From Paludibacteraceae bacterium (GTDB lineage Bacteria; Bacteroidota; Bacteroidia; Bacteroidales; Paludibacteraceae), in contig JAGCWA010000013.1 of the NCBI GenBank assembly GCA_017962085.1, positions 1-64,000 of the forward strand: a stretch of 64,000 bases of DNA, given 5' to 3'. The notes below the pieces were generated by a model that was given only the letters and a program-made list of their open reading frames with translations, did no database searches and was not told the origin of the DNA. Position numbers and translations under genes: made by a program. Numbering within the stretch: the first letter of the stretch is position 1; each line of letters starts with the position of its first letter. Of this stretch, positions 35,007 through 42,352 are shown piece after piece.

Positions 35007-36272
35007 ATGAAAAGATTATATATAGCAACCCTATTATCAGCCATCACCCTATCGGCCATGGCACAGGCGGAAGAACCCATCAAGGCAGAAGTCGTATCGA
35101 ACCCAACGTCCCTAATGGACGAAGAGGCGGAGAACGGTGTCGTATCATTAGCCGGAAGAAAAGGATTCTCCATCTCCACCGCAAAAGGAGACTTCGTCTT
35201 CAAGCCCTACACTCTCATCCAAGCAGCGGGGAAATACAACTGGTACGATGACGAAGGCCTCGACAAAGCCTACAACCAGGACAACGTCATGAACAGCGGG
35301 TTCGCCATCCCTTATGCCATCCTCGGTTTCACCGGCAAGGTGTTCGACCGTATCTCCTTCAACCTCAGCCTCAACGCCGCAGGCTCGGGAGGCGCACTGC
35401 TGCAGCAGGCATGGTTCGACGTGAAGGTGAAGAACGCACTGTGCTTCAGGGTGGGTAAGTTCAAGACACCGTACACCCACGCCTACCTCACCACCCTGGG
35501 AGAAACGCTCTTCCCTGTGGTACCAACATCCTTGACCACCAACGTCATCATGCCTTACGTGCTCAACGCAGTCAATCCGACCATCGGAACAGGCTTCGAC
35601 CTTGGCGTCATGGCCCATGGCGTAACCCCCAACGAGAAGTTCGGCTATGAAGTAGGGCTGTTCAACGGAACGGGCGCAGGCGTGAACAGCGCCACGAAGA
35701 CGCTCAGCGACGACATCAAAGGGTTGCCTTCCCTACTCTATGCGGGAAGGATCGCCGTGACACCGCTCGGACACATGCCGGCGAGCCAAGGAAAGCCGAA
35801 CCTATCGGACGAGCGCAAACTGCTGTTCGCCCTCTCCGCCAACGTGAACGTGGAGGCGCAGAGCGAATCGACCAACGACGCCCGCTATGGCTTCGAGTTC
35901 GCCTATCTGGCAAAGAAGCTCTACCTCGCGGCCGAGTTCTATAGGATGCACATCAGCTATACCGACCGTCAGAAAATCAGCGAAGAGTTCAACTACTGGG
36001 GCGCTTACATCCAAGCGGGTTACTTCGTCGCTCCGCAGTGGCAAATCGCCCTCCGCTACGACTTCATGGACAGGAACGCGACAGCAAAGGACGGTATCAT
36101 CAACATGCCAGCCGCTGGGTTCAACTACTTCATCAAGCACACGAACCTCAAACTGCAGACGATGTACCAATACATGGGCAGGACAGGGCATCAGACACAA
36201 CTGGACCGTGACAACGACGACCTCGGACTCGCGACCCACTCGGCCACCGTCATGCTGCAATACGCCTTCTAA
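35007..36272 (+). CDS. Porin-like outer-membrane protein (module gene 4)
   Basis: A 421-residue barrel with a signal peptide of about 19 residues (ending AMAQ). After a short Glu-rich linker the barrel begins with Ser-Thr-Ala-Lys-Gly-Asp-Phe-Val-Phe-Lys-Pro-Tyr and contains Arg-Val-Gly-Lys-Phe-Lys-Thr-Pro-Tyr, a mark of the phosphate-selective porin O/P superfamily, ending in Met-Leu-Gln-Tyr-Ala-Phe. It is only distantly like the first porin of the module. Confidence 0.8.
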   Translation: MKRLYIATLLSAITLSAMAQAEEPIKAEVVSNPTSLMDEEAENGVVSLAGRKGFSISTAKGDFVFKPYTLIQAAGKYNWYDDEGLDKAYNQDNVMNSGFAIPYAILGFTGKVFDRISFNLSLNAAGSGGALLQQAWFDVKVKNALCFRVGKFKTPYTHAYLTTLGETLFPVVPTSLTTNVIMPYVLNAVNPTIGTGFDLGVMAHGVTPNEKFGYEVGLFNGTGAGVNSATKTLSDDIKGLPSLLYAGRIAVTPLGHMPASQGKPNLSDERKLLFALSANVNVEAQSESTNDARYGFEFAYLAKKLYLAAEFYRMHISYTDRQKISEEFNYWGAYIQAGYFVAPQWQIALRYDFMDRNATAKDGIINMPAAGFNYFIKHTNLKLQTMYQYMGRTGHQTQLDRDNDDLGLATHSATVMLQYAF

Positions 36273-36313
36273 GCAAAAGGCGACACACAATCAACACATA
36301 AACATTTGAACCC

Positions 36314-37033
36314 ATGAGAAAAATATTGATAGCCAGTCTTATAGCCTTCTCCGCCTGTGACGACGGAGACATTCTGGAACACGTCACCTACCAGCAAGAG
36401 GGGATGAAGGTGGCCGTTGAAGCGGAGATCTCGGGCATTGATTCATGGACGAACGAATATACCGTCACACTGTCCGGCTTCGAGAGCCAACGCAACGACA
36501 AGGATATCCCTGAGTACTCGGAGATCTCCAAACAGATCCTGCAACCGAAGGACGGGAAGCTACACATCACCTTAGGGGGCGTTCCGCAGACGGTCAATTA
36601 TCTGGAAATCACTGTCATAAATAGAATACGTCAACGGGTCATCACCCTTTGGCAGCATGAGTTGACAGCTGACGACAAAAATAGCAAGGACACGCTACGT
36701 TTGGATGCCGGACGATTGGACGTGGATATGTTCACTTACATCCAAAACGAGTACCTGAACAAATCGTGCGCCAACTGCCACGGTCTCAGCGAAAGGGGCG
36801 CCGCTGCCGGTCTCTTCCTTACCGAAGGGAAAAGCCTTGCGGCGATGGTGAACGTGCCTTCCTCGAAACGTGCCGGCATCAACATCGTCAGCCCCTACGA
36901 CACCGCCAGGAGCTCGCTGCACCTGATCCTCTGGGGGAAACTCCCGGAGGCGCACCATAACCACACAGACAAACTGGCTATCGATGCGGAGAAGGAGTTG
37001 ATCGATAATTGGATTCTGGGAGGAGGAAAGTGA
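36314..37033 (+). CDS. c-type heme lipoprotein
   Basis: A 239-residue lipoprotein (Ala-Phe-Ser-Ala-Cys, Cys about 15). Residues about 25-130 look like a beta-sandwich with no clear match. The C-terminal part carries one heme site, Cys-Ala-Asn-Cys-His near residue 153, and a downstream Met/His-rich helix pattern (His-His-Asn-His near 215) that could give the distal ligand. It probably passes electrons to or from the di-heme enzyme. The short, acidic signal region is still export-competent. Confidence 0.75.
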   Translation: MRKILIASLIAFSACDDGDILEHVTYQQEGMKVAVEAEISGIDSWTNEYTVTLSGFESQRNDKDIPEYSEISKQILQPKDGKLHITLGGVPQTVNYLEITVINRIRQRVITLWQHELTADDKNSKDTLRLDAGRLDVDMFTYIQNEYLNKSCANCHGLSERGAAAGLFLTEGKSLAAMVNVPSSKRAGINIVSPYDTARSSLHLILWGKLPEAHHNHTDKLAIDAEKELIDNWILGGGK

Positions 37034-37120
37034 ATTAAGAATTTTGAATTTTGAATTATTAGGGAGGCGATAGCAATCATGTTTTTGATTACTTTTGTCC
37101 AACTAAACAAAGAAGGATAC

Positions 37121-39091
37121 ATGCAGAATAAGACACTGAAATATATCATCACAGGCCTATTTGCCGCGATCATCATTGCAATGGCGACCGCCACCTTCTT
37201 CGACCAATACACTGCGGAGGAACATATCTACTCCTCCCTATGGTTCTGCGGATTATGGGCGGCGCTCTCCGTCCTCTCCGCCTTCGCATTCCTGAAGAGG
37301 CTGACGGGCAAAGTCGCCGCACTGCTGTTCCACCTATCTTTTCTCCTCATTCTATCAGGGGCACTGGCCACCAAACTGACCTCCAAAGAGGGAATGTTGC
37401 ACCTGCGTTGCGGCGAAAAGACAGACTACTTCATCCTCAAGAAGAATACGGTCAAAGAGGATTTCGGGTTTGAAGTGCGACTGGACAGCTTCGTTGTTCT
37501 GAACTACCAAGGCACCCAGATGCCGCAGGACTACGCCAGCCACCTCACCATACTCGACAACGGGGAGCGCCTTCAAGCCTCCGTCTCAATGAACAATATC
37601 TTCAAGAGAAACGGCTTCCGCTTCTACCAGACGAGCTTCGACGAGGACCGGCAAGGAAGCGTCCTATCCGTCAGCTACGACCCGATAGGGATCCCGCTCA
37701 CCTACCTCGGATACCTGCTCTTCGCACTGTCGGGCATCTGGATGCTCTTCTCCAGGAAGACCGCCTTCCTGCAGTTGTTGCAACATCCATTGCTGAAAAA
37801 GGGAGGACTATTCGTCCTGCTACTCTGCATAAGCCACCAAGCCTTGCCCCAAGAACGGAAGGTACCGACCATAAGCGCTGAGCAGGCCGCACAATTGTCC
37901 GAGAAACAAATCGTCTACAACGGACGCATCGCTCCCTTCAACACGATGGCAAGGGATTTCCTCCTGAAGACCTACGGGAAATCCACCTACCACCAACTAA
38001 CCCCTGAGCAGGTGGTCTGCGGATGGATATACCGTCCGGAGGTCTGGAAAGACGAGAAGATGATCCTCGTCAAGGACAAACAGCTGCGGCAACAACTCGG
38101 ACTCAAAAAGTACGCCTCCTTCGCTGATTTCTTCGATGAAAAGGAGAACTATCGGCTGAACGGGTTACCGCTCACCAAGGGAGTGCGGGAGGCCGACGAG
38201 AAGGTAGGTGTGATCCTCATGCTCACCAAGGGGAAACTATTCTCCGAAAGCAGTGTGACGCTCCCCGAGGCGAAGGTCAAGGCGGAGCTCTTCTACAATA
38301 GGATTAATTTCGCCAAGATCCTCTTCATGCTGAATCTGACGCTCGGGTTCGCCGCCTTCCTGCTCATGATATTCACGAAAGGGGACTCCCGCTTCTCCGA
38401 GAAGTTCTTCAAGGCGCTGAAGGCGATATTGGTGGCGGCCCTGCTCTTCGACCTCTGCGGTTACATCCTACGATGGTACATCTCAGGACGCATTCCGATG
38501 GGCAACGGCTACGAGACCATGCTCTTCATGTCGCTGATCATCATGGCAATGGGCATATTCCTCAAAGGGAAATTCGCTACGTCGGCAGGCTTCCTTCTCT
38601 CAGGGTTCACCTTGTTGGTGGCCTATCTCGGGCAAAAGAACCCGCAGATCACCCCGCTGATGCCCGTGCTCAACTCACCAATCCTCAGTGCGCACGTCTC
38701 AACGATCATGATCGCCTATAGCCTGCTGGCCTTCACCTTCTTCAACGGAATCTTCTCCCTATTCTTCAAAGAAGAGGAGAAGAAGACGCAGCTGGCCTTG
38801 CTCAGCCGCATCATGCTCTACCCTGCGGAGATATTGCTCGGCATAGGCATCTTCCTCGGAGCGGTTTGGGCCAACATATCATGGGGCACCTACTGGAGCT
38901 GGGACCCGAAGGAGACTTGGGCCCTGATCACCTTCATGGTCTACGCCGTGCCATTCCACTCAACTGATTTAAAGTTCTTGCAGGGCAATCGCAACCTGCA
39001 TTTATACTTTATAATTTCTTTCGCGGCCGTGCTGTTCACCTACTTCGGAGTGAATTACTTCCTAGGGGGAATGCACAGCTATGCGAATTAA
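37121..39091 (+). CDS. System II cytochrome c maturation protein (ResB-CcsA fusion)
   Basis: A 656-residue membrane protein. The N-terminal half is ResB-like (helices at about 7-27, 35-60, 65-85, then a periplasmic domain and a helix near 200); the C-terminal half (about 400-656) is CcsA, with Gly-Asn-Gly-Tyr-Glu-Thr, a helix containing His-Val-Ser-Thr, and the tryptophan-rich heme-handling motif Trp-Gly-Thr-Tyr-Trp-Ser-Trp-Asp-Pro-Lys-Glu-Thr-Trp. It exports heme and attaches it to CxxCH proteins, of which two are encoded just upstream. TACTTTTG at 37090-37097 is a possible own promoter and supports the start at 37121 over 37079. Confidence 0.9.
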   Translation: MQNKTLKYIITGLFAAIIIAMATATFFDQYTAEEHIYSSLWFCGLWAALSVLSAFAFLKRLTGKVAALLFHLSFLLILSGALATKLTSKEGMLHLRCGEKTDYFILKKNTVKEDFGFEVRLDSFVVLNYQGTQMPQDYASHLTILDNGERLQASVSMNNIFKRNGFRFYQTSFDEDRQGSVLSVSYDPIGIPLTYLGYLLFALSGIWMLFSRKTAFLQLLQHPLLKKGGLFVLLLCISHQALPQERKVPTISAEQAAQLSEKQIVYNGRIAPFNTMARDFLLKTYGKSTYHQLTPEQVVCGWIYRPEVWKDEKMILVKDKQLRQQLGLKKYASFADFFDEKENYRLNGLPLTKGVREADEKVGVILMLTKGKLFSESSVTLPEAKVKAELFYNRINFAKILFMLNLTLGFAAFLLMIFTKGDSRFSEKFFKALKAILVAALLFDLCGYILRWYISGRIPMGNGYETMLFMSLIIMAMGIFLKGKFATSAGFLLSGFTLLVAYLGQKNPQITPLMPVLNSPILSAHVSTIMIAYSLLAFTFFNGIFSLFFKEEEKKTQLALLSRIMLYPAEILLGIGIFLGAVWANISWGTYWSWDPKETWALITFMVYAVPFHSTDLKFLQGNRNLHLYFIISFAAVLFTYFGVNYFLGGMHSYAN

Positions 39092-39104
39092 GAGTTAAGA
39101 ATTT

Positions 39105-39273
39105 TGAAACGTCAGTTCGACGTAGTCAATTTTGAAACGTTCGTTCGATGTCACCAATTACGTGAAACACGGAAGAAACGATCAACCCGCGAACCCCGAA
39201 GGGGTGTTATATCACAGGCAGGGGTGCTAACCCCTGTACAATAGAACCGAGAATAGTCCGAACCCCGAAGGGG
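39105..39273. repeat. Family-A REP-like repeat satellite locus
   Basis: Two copies of the GAAACGTnnGTTCGA motif (39105-39120 and 39134-39148) are followed by hairpins CCCCGAAGGGG (39194-39204), CAGGGGTGCTAACCCCTG (39219-39236) and CCCCGAAGGGG (39263-39273). These are the same elements as in the 6.4-7.7 kb island, here with no transposase. The last hairpin ends 24 bases before the next start codon. Confidence 0.8.
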
Positions 39274-39297
39274 TGGACACTTTAATGAATATGAATT

Positions 39298-40440
39298 ATG
39301 ATGAACAGATTTAAAATATACTTCAAAAAGATCAACGCCCATGCGGAAGTATCCCGTTTCGCCCCCAAGGGAAAAACGGAGGAATACCACGTCATGATCC
39401 ATGTCGCACCATGCGACGAAATGTTTCCCCAGCAATACCAAAGAATCTGCGAGGCGGAACAACAACTATTGCAACATTCTGATATTCAGGGAGCGAAAAT
39501 AATTTTCAAACGATACTTCGTCAGCGACGCGACCAACCAGAAACCGCTGATGAAACAAGAGAACGCCGATGCGGTATCCCTCATTCAACAACCCCCATTG
39601 GACGGTAGCAAAATAGCGGTATGGCTCTACCTCGCCAAGGAGATGGAGGTCGTCGCCAAGGAGGGTTGCATGACCGCATCGCACAATGGGTACACGCACA
39701 TCTACAAGATGGGCATGCACGAGCACAACGGGGACAGCGCCGCACAAACGGAGAGCCTGCTGTTGGACTACGAGGAGACGTTGGCGAAGTTCCACGCCAC
39801 CCTTGCGGACAACTGCATACGCACCTGGTTCTTTGTGCGAGACGTCGACACGCAGTACGCCGGAATGGTGAAGGCCCGCCGGGAGAACTTCACGGAGCAA
39901 GGGCTCACAGAGAAAACACACTATATCGCTTCGACCGGCATCGGCGGATTGCCTGCCGACACCCGCTCGCTCGTCCAGCTCGGCACCTATGCCCTCACAG
40001 GGCATGAGCAGACACAAGTCAAGTATCTCTACGCACCAGCCTACCTCAACCCAACGTACGAATACGGCGTGACCTTCGAGCGTGGCACCTGCGTGGAGTA
40101 CGGGGATAGGGCGGAAATCTACATCTCAGGCACGGCCAGCATCGACAACAAGGGCAATGTGCTCCACCTCGGAGACATACAAAAACAGACCTTCAGGATG
40201 ATGGAGAACGTCAACGCATTGCTGGCGGAGGCAGAGAGCGGATTCCAGGACATCGCGCAGATCATCGTATACCTACGGGACGTGAGCGACTATGCAACAG
40301 TGAAAGCGATATTCGAAGAGAAATTCCCGGACATTCCATGCGTCATCACCCTCGCACCCGTCTGCAGACCCACATGGCTCATCGAGATGGAATGCATCGC
40401 CATCACCGAGAGGAGGAACAATAAGTTCAGAGAATATTAA
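39298..40440 (+). CDS. Rid (YjgF/YER057c)-family protein with N-terminal extension
   Basis: A 380-residue cytoplasmic protein. The last about 130 residues are a Rid domain: Ile-Ser-Gly-Thr-Ala-Ser-Ile-Asp, Gln-Thr-Phe-Arg-Met-Met-Glu-Asn-Val, Val-Tyr-Leu-Arg-Asp, and a Cys-Arg-Pro-Thr-Trp-Leu-Ile-Glu-Met-Glu end. The N-terminal 240 residues resemble the layout of chorismatase-type relatives (FkbO/Hyg5), including Thr-Gly-Ile-Gly-Gly, but key residues cannot be confirmed by eye. Classic Rid proteins hydrolyse reactive imines. Start could also be the second Met at 39301. Confidence 0.75.
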   Translation: MMNRFKIYFKKINAHAEVSRFAPKGKTEEYHVMIHVAPCDEMFPQQYQRICEAEQQLLQHSDIQGAKIIFKRYFVSDATNQKPLMKQENADAVSLIQQPPLDGSKIAVWLYLAKEMEVVAKEGCMTASHNGYTHIYKMGMHEHNGDSAAQTESLLLDYEETLAKFHATLADNCIRTWFFVRDVDTQYAGMVKARRENFTEQGLTEKTHYIASTGIGGLPADTRSLVQLGTYALTGHEQTQVKYLYAPAYLNPTYEYGVTFERGTCVEYGDRAEIYISGTASIDNKGNVLHLGDIQKQTFRMMENVNALLAEAESGFQDIAQIIVYLRDVSDYATVKAIFEEKFPDIPCVITLAPVCRPTWLIEMECIAITERRNNKFREY

Positions 40441-40466
40441 ACGATGAATTGAATTAGGGAGGGTTA

Positions 40467-40835
40467 TCAGCAACGGACGCCCTCCCAACGGAGGTAGTAA
40501 CGCCATGCGGAGAAGAGCTTACGATGTTTCAGGTAAGTAAAATCCTGGTCATTGGAGAACGCCTCCCGCTCGAAAGAGATGCTACGGTAGGGATTAATGC
40601 CACGGTCGAAGAGGCTACGGATAAGCCAGAAGAACCACTCCAACAGGTAAAGGATATAGAAAAACACGAAGAGCGTCTCCACCATCTGCGCCGTATGGAT
40701 CCGTTCGTGAAAAATCACACGTTCGTTCACTCGGGAAACATACGCCTTACGGACGAACAAAACGCCAAAGAGATTGATAGCGATAAAACCCTTGGGCGGC
40801 AATATACGACTGATGAAGATCTTCATGTCCGGCAC
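40467..40835 (-). CDS. Small membrane protein with HExxH motif
   Basis: A 122-residue conserved hypothetical. After a short N-terminal part (Asn-Leu-Phe-Gly-Val-Leu-Phe-Val-Arg) comes His-Glu-Arg-Ile-His (about residues 44-48) followed by Thr-Ala-Gln-Met, then one or two membrane helices (about 55-78), and a C-terminal part with Arg-Glu-Ala-Phe and a His-Arg-Lys pair. HExxH with a later Glu in Phe-Glu-Arg-Glu-Ala recalls a gluzincin-type zinc site in miniature. No signal peptide. It lies 3 bases after the DUF4294 gene and is probably cotranscribed. Confidence 0.7.
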   Translation of the reverse strand: MPDMKIFISRILPPKGFIAINLFGVLFVRKAYVSRVNERVIFHERIHTAQMVETLFVFFYILYLLEWFFWLIRSLFDRGINPYRSISFEREAFSNDQDFTYLKHRKLFSAWRYYLRWEGVRC

Positions 40836-40838
40836 CCT

Positions 40839-41450
40839 CTATAGTTGTCCCGCCTCAACCAAGTTGATGACACGTTCAACAATCCTATCATCCTCATTGC
40901 TAAGGTCATAGGTCGTCTTCAGGTTTGCACCCATCATCTTGGCGAATCCCTGCCAGAAGACAGCGCGGAAACCACCACGGAACTGCTTAATCAATTGGTA
41001 AGAGGTCTTGTCACATTCACGGTCCACTAGACGAATCAGCATCTTTCCTTGGGACAACGTGAACTTTCTCATAACAGGCTTATATGTTTCAAGCAACTCA
41101 TCCTCCTTCGCCTCCATATACTTCTTCCGCTCACGATCGTTAGGCAATGCGGCCAAATCCTTGTCGATATCTTTCAACATCTTACCAATCATCTTCGCAT
41201 ACGGCAAGGTCTTCTTCACGTCACGTACGGTCTTCCAGTAGAACTTCTCCTGCTTCTTATCCTTGAACACCAATACGGGATAGACATACACCTGAGGGAG
41301 AAGCAGATTTGGAACCGTATCCCCGTTCTCATCCACAATGGCAGGGACAAGATAGCCCCCTTCCTCAGACTCACCCTGTGCGAACGCTTCCCCGAAAAAA
41401 GAGAAGAGGCAAGCGAACATTATAAGATATTTTATTATCTTTGTCATCAT
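40839..41450 (-). CDS. DUF4294 family secreted protein
   Basis: A 203-residue exported protein with a signal peptide (ending AFAQ near residue 25). The mature part has Leu-Pro-Gln-Val-Tyr-Val-Tyr-Pro and a long charged helical region (Val-Arg-Asp-Val-Lys-Lys-Thr-Leu-Pro-Tyr-Ala), marks of DUF4294, a Bacteroidota family of unknown role. Two adjacent ATGs (41450, 41447) are possible starts. Confidence 0.8.
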   Translation of the reverse strand: MMTKIIKYLIMFACLFSFFGEAFAQGESEEGGYLVPAIVDENGDTVPNLLLPQVYVYPVLVFKDKKQEKFYWKTVRDVKKTLPYAKMIGKMLKDIDKDLAALPNDRERKKYMEAKEDELLETYKPVMRKFTLSQGKMLIRLVDRECDKTSYQLIKQFRGGFRAVFWQGFAKMMGANLKTTYDLSNEDDRIVERVINLVEAGQL

Positions 41451-41474
41451 CTACACTGTTATATATGCCATATG

Positions 41475-41504
41475 CAAATGTAGCATAATAAACATGCAAA
41501 ACAA
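41475..41504 (-). promoter_or_regulatory. Promoter of the DUF4294/HExxH gene pair
   Basis: On the minus strand TTG, a 19-base spacer, and TACATTTG (complement 41475-41482), about 25 bases before the ATG. This is one of the best matches to the TTTG/TAnnTTTG pattern in the window. Confidence 0.6.
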
Positions 41505-41521
41505 TTTGTAAAATAAAAAAA

Positions 41522-42349
41522 ATGAAGATTATTCCTGTTTTTATTGCATTTTTTAGCATTTCGGTTTTTAATGGTTCGGCAGAGGCAAACCACAACTGTG
41601 TGCGTGCCTCCGCAGGAGAGTGCCTCGCCTACGACGTCGGATCGGAGGACTTACGCCTATGCGACGCCCAAACGTGCCGCCTCTACGCCACCCTCGGCAA
41701 CCACTACCTCGCCTCCGAACTCAGTCACAGCAAACTGGAGGCCATCATCCCTGCCCGCTCGCTCGTCCTCGCCACCGACATGGAGTGGTTCGGCTATGCG
41801 CTCTACAACCGCCTGCGCACCCACTTCGCTCTCTCCAAACGGTTGGGCGAACATTGCGTCCTCGGGGTAGGCTTCCGGCTCGCCTCCCTCCACTACGAAG
41901 GGAATGAGAGAAGGCGCCTTTCACTTGCGGAGGACGTCACCTTCCTCTTCCAAGGCAGAACGACCGACCTCTACGCGAAGGGTGAAAACCTCTTCGACAC
42001 GGGTTGGCGAGGCATCCTCGGAGAACGTTTCAAAGAGCCGATGCGCACCACCTTAGGCGTCCTATTCCACTTCTCCGAAAGCGTCAGCTGCGCCCTCGAA
42101 TCCTACTGGGAAGGAGAGAGGAACCTCTTCGGACGGTTCGGCACTCGCTACGACATCGGCAAGTTCCAGCTGAGATGCGGCGCCATGGGTCCACCCATCA
42201 CCCCCACATTCGGGTGCGGATTCCTCGGAAAGAATTTTCGGCTGGACCTCTCCGCCCGCTGGATCCGTAACCTCGGATATGCACTTGACTGCGGCATCGG
42301 TTACACTTTTAACAAAAAAGAATCGGAAGTCCTACCTATCAGCGAATAA
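41522..42349 (+). CDS. Secreted, probably outer-membrane barrel protein of unknown family
   Basis: A 275-residue exported protein with a signal peptide of about 21 residues. The mature part begins with a Cys-rich stretch (Cys at about 25, 33, 46, 51) and then repeated amphipathic strands with Gly and aromatic residues, ending Gly-Ile-Gly-Tyr-Thr-Phe before a short charged tail. It lies 3 bases before the helix-hairpin-helix gene, with which it is certainly cotranscribed. Family not recognised. Confidence 0.65.
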   Translation: MKIIPVFIAFFSISVFNGSAEANHNCVRASAGECLAYDVGSEDLRLCDAQTCRLYATLGNHYLASELSHSKLEAIIPARSLVLATDMEWFGYALYNRLRTHFALSKRLGEHCVLGVGFRLASLHYEGNERRRLSLAEDVTFLFQGRTTDLYAKGENLFDTGWRGILGERFKEPMRTTLGVLFHFSESVSCALESYWEGERNLFGRFGTRYDIGKFQLRCGAMGPPITPTFGCGFLGKNFRLDLSARWIRNLGYALDCGIGYTFNKKESEVLPISE

Positions 42350-42352
42350 AAC

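Noticed and set aside
41436-41443. TATCTTTG on the plus strand as a promoter for 41522
   Set aside because: It lies within the first codons of the minus-strand DUF4294 gene and 79 bases from the plus ATG, without a -33 element; chance is likely.
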